Notes: generated from the sequence alone by a model not told the origin. A DNA stretch of 41,520 nt from Desulfobacteraceae bacterium (GCA_024225635.1 JAAEMK010001345.1:1-41520), one strand, 5' to 3'; positions 1 to 8,017 are shown, counted from the first letter of the stretch. Made by a program: numbers and translations.

Positions 1-58
1 AAAACCATGAGTAATTACTATTTTGATTAAATTTATTTTACTCAAAATCCAGTATTCC

Positions 59-1153
59 TCATTGAGGTAGGGGTTGCGCCATGCTTTTTACTCTCAACAG
101 ACGCCCCGCTGAATAAGTAGTGCAACAACCGGATAGGCATGCAATATACCCCTCTATCCAGCCATGATCTTTCCCATATATCTCTTCGCCTTTTTTTTCA
201 TTTGTTTCTTTGTCGATCAGCTCCCTCTTGCAGGCAAGGGGGATATAATCACTGTTGATATGGCGGTCTTTTACATATTTTTCCAGCCAGTCAAAATACT
301 TGCTGAAATCGGCATGGTCATCCAGCAATTCATCAAAGGTATAGCAAAATACAAACTTACCTTTTTGAGCTTCTTCTTCGGCTGTCCGTGATACCCGATG
401 AGCGGCAACCAGCCACCCTTCAACAACGTCATGTTGTTGAACAGAAGAGAGAAGAGCCTCAACATCATCGATCTCCGCCTGATGTTCAATATATCTCACA
501 AGAATGCGGTCAAAACCGCGCCTTGCCGGAATATTCACAATCAATTCAAAATATTTTTCCGTCTGTTTTTCATGGCCGGTGATTGTATAGCCCAGGGTCT
601 GAAACCACTTCTTAAGCTGGTCAGGCAAACTTCCCTGAATCATTTCAACATTTTTTGCCCGGATTTTTTCCTGATCTCCTTCCTTGATCAGCTTTATTAT
701 TTCATCCAGTTTTTGGTGGTCCTGGAGTTCCGCCGGTGTGCGGGTGAGGGTCACCATTGCATTAAAAACAAGAGTAAATGCGGCAAACTCATCACGGGGA
801 TCTATATCGGCATCGCGCAGATCATCCCCGATACGGTTCCAGTCAATCAGGCTTCCGGCTTCATTATAGAGAATGGAGAAATCGTTCTTGGTAAAGGATT
901 CCTGGAAAGCCTTCTGAATATCTTCATGCCTGAAAAAATTCAGAATGGATTCCGGCTGATCAAGGCCATACTCCACAAGCGCATGGGCATAAACAGATTC
1001 AAAGACCGGCTCCGGCCTGCCCGGTTCAAGCCCTATCTTTTTTAAGACTTCCAGGGTTTTGTCTTTTCGTTTTAAGGCTCTCCAGCCTTCCGTGGCAGCT
1101 TTTTTTACAATTTCTGATATTGCATTTACTATCAGGCCTTCACCAATCGCCAT
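59..1153 (-). pseudogene. 3'-truncated NACHT/STAND-type protein (N-terminal part only)
   Basis: The first about 335 residues resemble the helical N-terminal region that precedes the NTPase in a family of bacterial NACHT (STAND) proteins. The last recognisable motif, YGKDHGWIEGYI, normally leads straight into the P-loop segment (consensus 'LGEFGTGKTW', from memory of the family). Here the similarity stops after GYI at about position 140. Some 27 unrelated residues follow before a stop, so Walker A, Walker B and all sensor repeats are missing. Such proteins usually act as defence or signalling ATPases and need the NTPase, so this copy is probably dead, or at most a free N-terminal domain. The ATG is preceded by GGAGGG. 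Family assignment is from memory of the motif and is moderately sure; the truncation is clear if the assignment holds. Confidence 0.55.
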
Positions 1154-1366
1154 ATACCCTCCATATACCCCAAAACGGGCTTTATTCCTACAGCTGCAAT
1201 TTATCCAACGCTTTTTGCGAACATGGAGCCGTTGGTTTGATCGCTGTCAGATATTTACAACGCAAAAGATGTGATGCACCAGCTTCAAACACCCGTCCCC
1301 GCAGGAATCGAACTACTTGTGCAACCTTTTGTCAAGGAAAAACAGGGAGGCGTCCCCATCCCACGG

Positions 1367-1999
1367 CTATTTGTTTGAGGATGTCGCCAGAAGCACGCCA
1401 AAGCCGATAAAGACGGACCCGCTGGTCCGGTTGAAAACGTTGATTCGATTGGGCTTGGTGAGCCAGTTTTTTGCCTTGTGGGCCAGCAGGGCATAGAACA
1501 TCAAAAATAAGAATGAAAACGTCATCAATACCGCAATCAGCATGGTGAATTGAGGAATCAATGGTTGGTTGATGTTTACAAACTGGGGAAACAGGGCGGT
1601 GAGAAATACAATTGCCTTTGGATTGCTCAACGCAACGCCCAGGGCCTGGAAAAACAATTTTTGGGATGCGACATTCTTTGCAATCAACTGGTCTTTCATT
1701 GTCGTGAAATCCGAACCTTTTTGAAGAATCAGCTTTAGCCCCAGATAGATCAGGTACGCAGCTCCGGCATATTTGATGATATTGAATATGATCTCGGAGG
1801 TCTTGAGTATGGTTCCAAGCCCTGTGACAGCGATGATGCCAAGGCACAACAGACCGGCAATATTACCAAGTGCCGCAAATACGGCTTTTCTCCATCCATG
1901 CAGGGTGGAGTTTGTCATGATGAAAAGAACCGCCGGGCCGGGGGTTGATGTTGCAATGATTACCAACGTCAGATACATGAGCCATGATTGAATTGTCAT
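1367..1999 (-). CDS. LysE/RhtB family amino-acid exporter
   Basis: This is a 210-residue inner-membrane protein of the usual LysE/RhtB length with about six hydrophobic segments. Near the N-terminus it has the family signature around TPGPAVLFIMTNS, and a second conserved stretch, NPKAIVFLTALFPQF, in the middle third. Family members export amino acids or related small metabolites using the proton gradient; the substrate cannot be read from sequence. The start ATG has AAAGGAAA upstream. It stands alone, with no LysR-type regulator beside it. Copies of a 15-bp sequence (GTCAAGGAAAAACAG) lie on either side at 1331-1345 and 2462-2476, which may mark an insertion unit. Confidence 0.9.
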   Translation of the reverse strand: MTIQSWLMYLTLVIIATSTPGPAVLFIMTNSTLHGWRKAVFAALGNIAGLLCLGIIAVTGLGTILKTSEIIFNIIKYAGAAYLIYLGLKLILQKGSDFTTMKDQLIAKNVASQKLFFQALGVALSNPKAIVFLTALFPQFVNINQPLIPQFTMLIAVLMTFSFLFLMFYALLAHKAKNWLTKPNRINVFNRTSGSVFIGFGVLLATSSNK

Positions 2000-2121
2000 T
2001 TTTCATTTCCTTTGAATAACGATAATCAGTGATCCACATGTTTTTTCAAAGGAGCCTATACCAATAATTTGAGCTGGTCAAGATTCATGGCAAGGTGGGT
2101 GGGGGGCATGGCAGGATGGGT

Positions 2122-2144
2122 GGGGGCTAAAGAAGAAAGCCCCC
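2122..2144 (-). terminator. GC-rich hairpin after the small lysine-rich gene
   Basis: A perfect 7-bp stem (2122-2128 with 2138-2144) and a 9-nt loop lie 13 bp beyond the stop of the minus-strand small gene. No T-run follows on the minus strand, so it is a plausible but imperfect terminator. Confidence 0.4.
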
Positions 2145-2156
2145 GGGCAAAGCTGG

Positions 2157-2264
2157 TTATTTATTTTTCTTTTCTTTCTTCAATTTGCGTTTTTCCTTTA
2201 TATCCATCTGGGGCTTTTTCAGCTGATCCTTTTTGCCTTTGTCTCTTTTCCCCTTTTCACCCAT
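2157..2264 (-). CDS. Very small lysine-rich protein (35 aa)
   Basis: An ATG with AAGGAG eight bases upstream opens a 35-codon frame that begins MGEKGKRDKGKKDQ and ends KLKKEKKNK. Roughly half of the residues are Lys or Arg, and there is no hydrophobic segment. I recall similar 30-50 residue KGKK...KEKRxxKKEK proteins annotated as hypothetical in many bacteria; a nucleic-acid or ribosome-associated role would fit the charge but is inference. The clear ribosome-binding site and the hairpin just after the stop support a real gene. It is too short for most gene callers. Confidence 0.6.
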   Translation of the reverse strand: MGEKGKRDKGKKDQLKKPQMDIKEKRKLKKEKKNK

Positions 2265-2505
2265 AACTCTTTCTCCTTGTTTGAAAGTTAATTATGTTGA
2301 ACTGTGGCGACGCCTCCGTTTTGGGACATGGTAGGATGGCCACCATTGATCCTGCATTAAAATTTTGGGAAACCGGGCAACACAATATTCAGACGGCTGC
2401 TATTTTCAGACTTGATTTTCATGAATAAGGTTTCTAAAAAATTGCAAATTACAATGGGTTCGTCAAGGAAAAACAGTGTTTGCGAAAGAATGGTTCTTGA
2501 TTTAT

Positions 2506-2524
2506 CGGGCAGGCAGTTTGCCCG
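2506..2524 (-). terminator. Possible terminator after wtpC
   Basis: A 6-bp stem CGGGCA/TGCCCG with a 7-nt loop lies immediately beyond the wtpC stop codon. On the minus strand it is followed by ATAAATC rather than a T-run, so termination would be weak. Confidence 0.35.
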
Positions 2525-3559
2525 TTAAAAGGTGTGCAGGCTGTTCCGGGGGATGGCGATCCGGGTTTCGGTTCCGGGTTCGAGCCTGTTTTTGAGGACC
2601 TCCCGGCGGGTCCACTGTGCCATGAACTCCACCTCCCGGACCCGGATAAAGACATCGTAGTAGAACCCCCGGTTCACAAGCTTATTGATTGTTCCGGGAA
2701 AGCGGTTGGCGCTGTCGGCGCGGCCATTGGGGTCGCAGACGATCTCTTCCGGCCGCAGGGCAAGGTGGCCGTGGTCCATGACCGGATGGCCGAGCTGGAG
2801 GTCCAGGCCGTTGAGTGTGACGGCGGAACCGTTGCAGGGGGTGATGGGGAACACGTTCTTCATGCCCACGAACCGGGCCGCAAAGGGTGAGGCGGGCTGT
2901 TCGAACAGTTGCCGGATCGTGCCTGCCTGCTTGATTTCGCCCTTATGGATGATTGCGCCCCGGTTGGCAAGGAAGAGCACGTCGGAAAAATCGTGGGAAA
3001 CCATGACAAAGGTGGTGCCGAGCTCCTGGTGCAGGGATTTCAAAAGGTTCTTGAGATCGTCCTGGAGCATGGGATCGAGGGCGGAAAGGGGCTCGTCCAG
3101 CAGCAGCACCCCGGGATTGAGGATCAGGGCACGGGACAGGGCCACCCGCTGCTTTTCCCCGCCGCTCAGGGTTCCCGGATGCCGGGTCAACAGATGGCTA
3201 AGGTTCATGGTGTCCACCAGGAACTGGAACCGCTCTTGGCTCTCCTTTTCCGGGATGGCGTGGTAGCGCACCCCAAAGAGAATGTTCGCCTTCACATCCA
3301 GGTGGGGAAACAGGGCGTAGTCCTGGTAGACGATGCCGAGGCCCCGCTCTTCCGGGGGGGTGGCGGTGATGTCCCGGCCCTTGAGGAGGATGGTTCCCCC
3401 GTCCACGGGAAGCAAGCCCATGATCGCTTCCAGGAGCAGGGATTTTCCCGATCCCGTGGGACCGATCAGGGCGAAGAAATCGTGGTCTTCCACCTTGAGG
3501 TTCGCGGATTTGAGGCTGAAGCCCGGCAGGTGGATGGTGAGATCCCTGACCTCGATCAT
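2525..3559 (-). CDS. wtpC: Tungstate/molybdate ABC transporter ATP-binding protein
   Basis: This is the ATPase of an oxyanion importer. It has Walker A GPTGSGKS, a Q-loop in VYQDYALFPH, signature LSGGEKQR, Walker B LLLDEPLSALD and H-loop VSHD. The C-terminal third, about residues 235-344, resembles the TOBE/MOP-like regulatory region of ModC/WtpC proteins. I chose the ATG at 3559 (MIEVRDL) because GGAGGG lies just upstream and the ATG shares its A with the permease stop codon (TAATG), a typical coupled junction. A longer frame reaching 3643 would overlap the permease by 84 bp. It pairs with the permease here and with the WtpA-type binding protein at 6972-7952. Tungstate and molybdate cannot be told apart from the sequence. 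Confidence 0.88.
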   Translation of the reverse strand: MIEVRDLTIHLPGFSLKSANLKVEDHDFFALIGPTGSGKSLLLEAIMGLLPVDGGTILLKGRDITATPPEERGLGIVYQDYALFPHLDVKANILFGVRYHAIPEKESQERFQFLVDTMNLSHLLTRHPGTLSGGEKQRVALSRALILNPGVLLLDEPLSALDPMLQDDLKNLLKSLHQELGTTFVMVSHDFSDVLFLANRGAIIHKGEIKQAGTIRQLFEQPASPFAARFVGMKNVFPITPCNGSAVTLNGLDLQLGHPVMDHGHLALRPEEIVCDPNGRADSANRFPGTINKLVNRGFYYDVFIRVREVEFMAQWTRREVLKNRLEPGTETRIAIPRNSLHTF

Positions 3560-4395
3560 TATTGAACCCTCCTTTGCCTGGAGAAAAGCCGCATCAGGAC
3601 GAACAGGATAAGCGAGATGGCGATGAGCCAGAACGCGACGCACTGGGAATATTTGAGGCCGTAGGCGGTGAACCGCTCATAGATCAGCACCGGGGCCGTC
3701 ATGGGATGGTAGGCCACGATGATCACCGCGCCGAACTCGCTGATGGCCCGTGCGGTGCACATAACCGCCCCCAGGACCATGTTGCGCCATACAATGGGAA
3801 AGGTGACCCTGAAAAAGGTGGAGGTCATTCCGGCCCCAAGGGTGCGGGAGGCTTTTTCAAGGCGGACGGGAACGCTTTCAAATCCCGCCTTGACCGTGTT
3901 CACGTAAAAAGGCGCGCCCACAAACACAAGGACGATGATGATGCCGGTCAGGGTGCCCATGATCTCGATGCCCGCCTGGGCGAGGATTCTGCCAAGGATG
4001 GAGTTCCTGCCAAAGAGGCTCAGGATGGCGATGCCGATCACCGGGTGGGGAATCATGATGGGAAGGTCGATGAGACCCTCGATCACCTTTTTCCCGGCAA
4101 AGTCTTTCCTTGCCATGATATAGGCAAGGGGGGTGCCGAACACCATGGCGACCGCAGTGGCCCCAAGTGCGGTGAACAGAGACCGGCCCAGGGCCTCCAG
4201 CACCACCCGCTCCTTCAGGGCGGACATGAGGTCCGAAAACTCCGGCATGAGCATCATCTTTCCCAGGGGAAAGATGATGAGACAGATCAGGGGAAGGCTC
4301 AACAGCGCGAAGCAGTGCCAGAAGAGATCGGGCCTTTTTGCTTTTGGAAAGGGAATCAGTATTGCCTTATCTCCGGCTTGGTCAGGGTTCGCCAC
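3559..4395 (-). CDS. wtpB: Tungstate/molybdate ABC transporter permease
   Basis: This is a 278-residue inner-membrane permease with about six hydrophobic segments. It carries the cytoplasmic EAA-type loop (EKASRTLGAGMTSTFFRVTFP) that contacts the ATPase, and the ARAISEFGAVIIVAYHP stretch typical of ModB/WtpB proteins. The best start is a GTG at 4395, which lies inside the last 40 bp of the upstream gene. No later ATG occurs before the first membrane segment. The A of the TAA stop is the first base of the wtpC start, so the two are translationally coupled. Confidence 0.85.
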   Translation of the reverse strand: MANPDQAGDKAILIPFPKAKRPDLFWHCFALLSLPLICLIIFPLGKMMLMPEFSDLMSALKERVVLEALGRSLFTALGATAVAMVFGTPLAYIMARKDFAGKKVIEGLIDLPIMIPHPVIGIAILSLFGRNSILGRILAQAGIEIMGTLTGIIIVLVFVGAPFYVNTVKAGFESVPVRLEKASRTLGAGMTSTFFRVTFPIVWRNMVLGAVMCTARAISEFGAVIIVAYHPMTAPVLIYERFTAYGLKYSQCVAFWLIAISLILFVLMRLFSRQRRVQ

Positions 4396-5105
4396 AGGGC
4401 CTTGTCCCCGCCCTGGTCCCCGTCGGTCCGGGTGACCATGACAACCCGCCTGTTTTTTGAGAACATGGTCTTGACCTTTTCGGCTGCAAGCCAGATCCCG
4501 GTGTCGGGAGCAAGCAAATCGCCGTCAACGGTCTTTACCCCGTCGACATACCCCTCTGAGCAGAGGGTTGCCACAGTTGTCAGAGTGCCCGGAGCGCCGA
4601 AACGGGCCCAGCCCCTGAACCGTCCGTCATTGCCGGAAAGCCTGAGGCCGATGCCGGCAAGGGCCCCCACCACACCGTCTCCGGTGCCGCCGTGCTCGGA
4701 AAGATGCACCCCGAGATCCTTTGCAAGGTTGTAGGCAAGGGTCTTTGAAAGCACCTCGCATTTCGCCCTGCGGCCAAAGTCCATCAATGCCGCCCTGTCA
4801 AGGCCGTCGTCCAGGGGAACCACGCAGAGCCCGGGATCGGAACCTTCCGCCGACCGCTCCTTGAGGAATCCCGCGCCGAAATCGATCAATCCTTCCAGGT
4901 CGCCGGAAAAGTCGATCCCAAAGCACATGGAGCTGTTATGGGAGGTGTAGGGGATATCGTCGTGCACAAAGAGCTGGTGCCTGGAAACGGCGGTGCAGCT
5001 TCCCCAATGTTTCTCCTCTATTATTTCCGCCATGGTCTGGGAGAGTTTTCCCGTTCCGATGGTCTCAAGATTATCGGTATCATCAACACAAACCAGTACC
5101 TTCAC
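4356..5105 (-). CDS. TiaS-like 'DDTD' domain protein of the tungstate operon
   Basis: This is a 249-residue soluble protein. It opens with VCVDDTDN, the acidic motif at the start of TiaS-type tRNA(Ile) agmatinyl-cytidine synthetases, and later has a glycine-rich block, LSEHGGTGDGVVGALAG, then LRLSGNDGRF. It lacks the OB-fold and zinc-ribbon parts of real TiaS, and bacteria do not use agmatidine, so tRNA modification is unlikely. It is the first gene of the operon with wtpB and wtpC, overlaps wtpB by 40 bp and sits behind a good promoter. A role in handling or sensing the imported oxyanion is inferred from context only. The start is GTG with GGAGGAA upstream. Confidence 0.7.
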   Translation of the reverse strand: MKVLVCVDDTDNLETIGTGKLSQTMAEIIEEKHWGSCTAVSRHQLFVHDDIPYTSHNSSMCFGIDFSGDLEGLIDFGAGFLKERSAEGSDPGLCVVPLDDGLDRAALMDFGRRAKCEVLSKTLAYNLAKDLGVHLSEHGGTGDGVVGALAGIGLRLSGNDGRFRGWARFGAPGTLTTVATLCSEGYVDGVKTVDGDLLAPDTGIWLAAEKVKTMFSKNRRVVMVTRTDGDQGGDKALWRTLTKPEIRQY

Positions 5106-5172
5106 ACTTCCTCCGATCTACAACGATTAAACACCCGGCATCTCAATGGCCGGTTTTTTCAAACAAATAGGT

Positions 5173-5201
5173 TTTATAGATCCTTATTTACAGGGTGTCA
5201 A
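5173..5201 (-). promoter_or_regulatory. Sigma-70-type promoter of the tungstate operon with TTGACACCCTG box
   Basis: Reading the minus strand: TTGACA (5201-5196), a 17-bp spacer, TATAAA (5178-5173). Transcription would start near 5166 and give a leader of about 60 nt containing a CCGGC/GCCGG hairpin before the GTG start. The 11-nt string TTGACACCCTG that forms the -35 and spacer start recurs exactly at 22336 and 33577. Confidence 0.65.
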
Positions 5202-5267
5202 TCTTATCTTTAATAAGATCGAAAACAGACAAATAACAACGAAAATCGACAGAAAACGAGGATGGGG

Positions 5268-5636
5268 TCACCCCTGGTTATCCTGGTACATGGCCACAAA
5301 CCGCCGGAGCTTTTCCGCCTGGTCTTCCATATACTCGATCCAGATGGCCAGCACCTCCCGGCCCTCCCCGGTGATGGTGTACATGCGCTTGGCCGCCCCG
5401 GCCTCGGTGGTGTCCCATTCCGAGGTCACAAGGCCGTCCTCCTCCAGGCCCCGGAGATGGCGGTAGATCATTCCCGGCGGGGCCTGGCCCTGGATGAATC
5501 CGTAATGGTGGATGGTGTTGATCAGCTCATACCCGTAGCAGGGTTTGGAGAGCAGCCCCATGAGGATGGAGGGCTGGATATAGCGCTCCTGGCGGCCCGA
5601 AAGCCGGCTCTTGTTTTTGCTTTGGTTTCTCTTCAT
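5268..5636 (-). CDS. PadR family transcriptional regulator
   Basis: This is a 122-residue winged-helix regulator with the PadR pattern: a helix-turn-helix around LMGLLSKPCYGYELINTIHH, then PPGMIYRHLRGLEEDGLV, the wing around TEAGAAKRMYTITGEG, and a C-terminal dimerisation helix. The start at 5636 is set by AGAAGGAG six bases upstream; a longer frame to 5687 would run through a palindrome. It is divergent from the small gene at 5743, with two strong dyads between them that are the likely operators. Its ligand is unknown. Its place inside the Mo/W block suggests a link to oxyanion or redox control, which is inference. Confidence 0.88.
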   Translation of the reverse strand: MKRNQSKNKSRLSGRQERYIQPSILMGLLSKPCYGYELINTIHHYGFIQGQAPPGMIYRHLRGLEEDGLVTSEWDTTEAGAAKRMYTITGEGREVLAIWIEYMEDQAEKLRRFVAMYQDNQG

Positions 5637-5652
5637 AGATCTCCTTCTTGAC

Positions 5653-5673
5653 ATATATCCTTCAAGGATATAT
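5653..5673. promoter_or_regulatory. 21-bp perfect palindrome upstream of padR
   Basis: Ten-base arms (atatatcctt / aaggatatat) around a single central base, lying 17 bp upstream of the padR start. The position fits an autoregulatory operator. It could also fold in the padR mRNA leader. Confidence 0.5.
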
Positions 5674-5686
5674 CTTTTAATTAACA

Positions 5687-5708
5687 CATACTACACCATA
5701 GTAGTATG
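5687..5708. promoter_or_regulatory. CATACTAC-N6-GTAGTATG dyad, candidate PadR operator
   Basis: Perfect 8-bp inverted arms separated by 6 bp, midway between the divergent padR and 5743 genes. Inverted repeats with a short AT-rich centre are typical PadR sites. The dyad could control both directions. Confidence 0.55.
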
Positions 5709-5742
5709 CCCCCCCAAAAACCGCAACAAAGGGAGGCCGGTC

Positions 5743-5958
5743 ATGTCAAAGATCTTTGTCAGGGAAAGAAGAAAAATCGAAGATGGTGAGAAAAAGCCCA
5801 GATTCCGTGTCGTGGGCGTAAGCGGAGGCGATATCAAACTCTATGTAAAGCACATCCGCAGGAATGAACTGAAACAGATAGCCGCCGATACCGGCGCTGA
5901 TGTTGTCTATCTCCCGGCCAGGGGTAAGGGCAGCAAGGACGGTTCAGGAAAGAAATAG
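5743..5958 (+). CDS. Small conserved basic protein (71 aa)
   Basis: This 71-residue protein begins MSKIFVRERRKIEDGEKKPRF and ends in a Gly/Lys-rich tail. It has alternating short strands and one helix (RRNELKQIAADTGADVVYLP), so it is probably a small alpha/beta fold. I recall close relatives only as hypothetical proteins in sulfate reducers. The start is chosen from GGGAGG six bases before the ATG. It is transcribed divergently from padR and is its most likely target. Function unknown. Confidence 0.75.
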   Translation: MSKIFVRERRKIEDGEKKPRFRVVGVSGGDIKLYVKHIRRNELKQIAADTGADVVYLPARGKGSKDGSGKK

Positions 5959-5967
5959 AGAAACTTC

Positions 5968-5993
5968 CCCCCGGCTGGCCTGACAGCCGGGGG
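5968..5993. terminator. Hairpin between convergent genes
   Basis: A 10-bp GC-rich stem (5968-5977 / 5984-5993) with a 6-nt loop lies 10 bp after the stop of the 5743 gene and 14 bp after the stop of the convergent storage-protein gene. There is no T-run in either direction, so this is a weak or structure-only bidirectional terminator. Confidence 0.5.
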
Positions 5994-6007
5994 ATCGAAA
6001 CATGCCG

Positions 6008-6856
6008 TTATTTATGGATGACGGTACCCACCTGCTCCCCCCTAAGGGCGGCCGCGATGTACTCGGGATGGTTGAGGGCATCGATGATCTGAAGCTCCTT
6101 AAGGCATTTGGAGCGTTTCATCAATGTCAATATGGGACGCTCGATCACCAGGTCGTCAAGGTCGATCTCCAGGAGTTCGTCAACGGAAATCCTGTCGTAG
6201 AATTTCAGTTTTTCCCCCTTTTTCGCCTTTTTGGGATCTTTATCGTACAGCCCCTTTTCATCCTTGAGATAGATCAGGGACCGGGCACCGATGTTCTCGG
6301 CAAGCAAAAAAGCGCCGCAGTCGGTGCGGTGGGGCGGAATGGAGCCGAACTCGGCCGGATGCTCGAAAAAGCCGTAGGGCGGAATGCCGTAGGTGATGGG
6401 CAGATACCCCAGCTGGCAGAACATGGTGAGCTGCTCAAGGTTGTCGCCGTGGCCGATCTTCACCCCGCCGTGCTTTGCCAGGAGGGCGGAAAGCATCTCC
6501 GCGTTCTGCCAGGAAACCTTGTCACCCAGTTTGGAAAGGATGCCGGTGGGCATGCCCAGATCCACGCCGATGTTGTAGACGTGCCGGGCCCGGGTGCCGC
6601 CGCCGGTCATGATCAGGATCTTGTACTCCTCCTTGAGCTTGATCAGTTCGTCAAGGATGGGGAGCACGGCCTTGGCCCCACGGTCCATGAGACTCTGGCC
6701 GCCGATCTTCAGGACGTTCACATCCGGGTGCATGTGGAAATATTCGTCCGACTCGGTCTGTTTGAGAAACTCCTTACTGACAAGGGACTCTCCCATCATC
6801 GGGGTGTCAATATGGAGTCTACCCTTTTCATCTTCCTCTTTGATCAATTTAACCAT
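6008..6856 (-). CDS. Molybdenum storage protein-like (amino-acid-kinase fold)
   Basis: This is a 282-residue protein of the UMP-kinase/amino-acid-kinase fold that matches the Azotobacter molybdenum storage protein (MoSto) pattern. Shared landmarks are VLKIGGQSLMDRGAKAVLP, MTGGGTRARHVYNIGVDLG, IPPHRTDCGAFLLAENIGA and the C-terminal AALRGEQVGTVI. MoSto stores about a hundred Mo or W atoms as polyoxometalate clusters in a cage driven by ATP. Azotobacter MoSto has two different subunits (MosA and MosB), while only one gene is present here, so a homomeric cage would be expected. It lies between wtpA and the wtpBC operon, which strongly supports a Mo/W role over pyrimidine metabolism. The ATG has GGGGGAA upstream, and the gene follows wtpA by 115 bp on the same strand. 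Confidence 0.8.
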   Translation of the reverse strand: MVKLIKEEDEKGRLHIDTPMMGESLVSKEFLKQTESDEYFHMHPDVNVLKIGGQSLMDRGAKAVLPILDELIKLKEEYKILIMTGGGTRARHVYNIGVDLGMPTGILSKLGDKVSWQNAEMLSALLAKHGGVKIGHGDNLEQLTMFCQLGYLPITYGIPPYGFFEHPAEFGSIPPHRTDCGAFLLAENIGARSLIYLKDEKGLYDKDPKKAKKGEKLKFYDRISVDELLEIDLDDLVIERPILTLMKRSKCLKELQIIDALNHPEYIAAALRGEQVGTVIHK

Positions 6857-6971
6857 GGTTCCCCCTTGGGTTGCGATGTTGACAAAAAAGAAACGACGCG
6901 GTCATGATGGTGTGGACAGGTATCCAAAGAATTACCATCATCCCATGGGGGAATCAAGGCTAATGAGGGAT

Positions 6972-7952
6972 TTAGTTTTTCACCTCAACAAGCTTTCCAA
7001 GGCTTGCGGGCAGGGCCGCCTTCATTTCGTCGGAGGAAACGCGACAGGGAACAAAGGGGGGCTGGCCCATGGACCGGAGGATCTTGAGACCGCCGTCAGC
7101 CGAAAGCAGGTAGTCCATGAAGAGCTCGGCCCCCTCGGGGTTGGGGCTGTTCTTGATCATGGTGATGCCGTAGGTGCAGGACTTGCCGCTCTTGGTCTTG
7201 AAGGTGCCGGGTTTCTTTCCCGTGACCTCTACCTTGGCCTGTTTGTAAAACGCGTCGTACTTGTAGTTGCCAAGGTTGATGTGGTCGTTGAGGGTGACGT
7301 ACTTGAGGCCGTGCTGAACCGCAACGGAGAGGTACTCCCAGGCATAGTCCATGTTGCCGGTCTTGAGAAGGTTGACAAGCTCCACGGATTTGGGACGGAC
7401 ATTCTTCATGGGCCGGTTGTCGATCAGTTTCTGGTAGAGGCCGTCAATGTTGTAGAACTTCTCGGCAAGCTGGAGTACCATGATACTCCGGTAGCCGCAG
7501 GGATCGAGATTGGGATCGGAATGGCCCCAGACAACCCTTTTTTTGGTGAGGATCTCGTGCCAGTTGTCACTGGTGACGGTGTCGCTGAACCGGCTCTGGT
7601 CCGTATAGCAGAGCACGAGCTGGTTGGTGGCGAACCGGATGTTCCAGTCGGCAAAATTGGGGACGAGGTTGTTGTCGATCACCTTGTAGTCGGCAGAGGC
7701 CATGATGTCGGCCCTTTTTCCCACCTCGGAGATCAGCCGCGCCATCTTGGTGCTTCCGCCCGCCTCCCTCAGGATGTCGATCCCGGGATGGAGGGCCTCA
7801 AAGTCCTTTTCAATCTTGGCAAAGGGCACACTGAGGCTTCCGGCATGGAACACGATCACCTTGCCCTTTGGGGCGGCAAAAGCCAGGGCCGTTGACAGGA
7901 AGAGCACTGCGGACGCAAGTGCAATGGAACGTAACGGTTTTATCATTTTCAT
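6972..7952 (-). CDS. wtpA: Tungstate/molybdate-binding periplasmic protein
   Basis: This is a 326-residue binding protein with an N-terminal signal peptide (about residues 1-26, ending LALAFA). It matches WtpA-type oxyanion receptors: [11 protein letters not shown] near the N-terminus, [27 protein letters not shown] and the central DPCGYRS. It has no lipobox, so it should be soluble in the periplasm. It would feed WtpB and WtpC at 2525-4395, although it is in a separate transcription unit with the storage protein. The start has AAAAGGAG upstream. Archaeal-type WtpA proteins prefer tungstate, but the preference here is not readable. Confidence 0.88.
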   Translation of the reverse strand: MKMIKPLRSIALASAVLFLSTALAFAAPKGKVIVFHAGSLSVPFAKIEKDFEALHPGIDILREAGGSTKMARLISEVGKRADIMASADYKVIDNNLVPNFADWNIRFATNQLVLCYTDQSRFSDTVTSDNWHEILTKKRVVWGHSDPNLDPCGYRSIMVLQLAEKFYNIDGLYQKLIDNRPMKNVRPKSVELVNLLKTGNMDYAWEYLSVAVQHGLKYVTLNDHINLGNYKYDAFYKQAKVEVTGKKPGTFKTKSGKSCTYGITMIKNSPNPEGAELFMDYLLSADGGLKILRSMGQPPFVPCRVSSDEMKAALPASLGKLVEVKN

Positions 7953-7980
7953 ACTAACTCCTTTTAAATGGGTTGAGATT

Positions 7981-8017
7981 TAAGCTATCGCTTATTTGAA
8001 CCCATCGCCAAAGTCAA
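7981..8017 (-). promoter_or_regulatory. Candidate wtpA promoter with dyad over the -10
   Basis: On the minus strand, TTGACT (8017-8012) is followed after 17 bp by TAAGCG, a poor -10 that is half of a TAAGC-N4-GCTTA dyad (7981-7994). An operator overlapping the -10 would suit metal repression. No convincing ModE consensus was found. Confidence 0.3.

Noticed and set aside
1300-1316. T-arm-like string (GTTCGATTCCTGC on the minus strand) suggesting a tRNA or att site
   Set aside because: The flanking bases do not form a T-stem and no acceptor, D or anticodon arms are present.
3562-4734. 390-codon plus-strand open frame
   Set aside because: It is antisense to the well-supported wtpB and DDTD genes, is His/Asp/Gly-rich without domain pattern, and arises from GC-rich codon use.
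4356-5105. Genuine TiaS tRNA-modifying enzyme
   Set aside because: Only the first DDTD-type region is present; the OB-fold and zinc-ribbon parts are missing and bacteria use lysidine instead of agmatidine.
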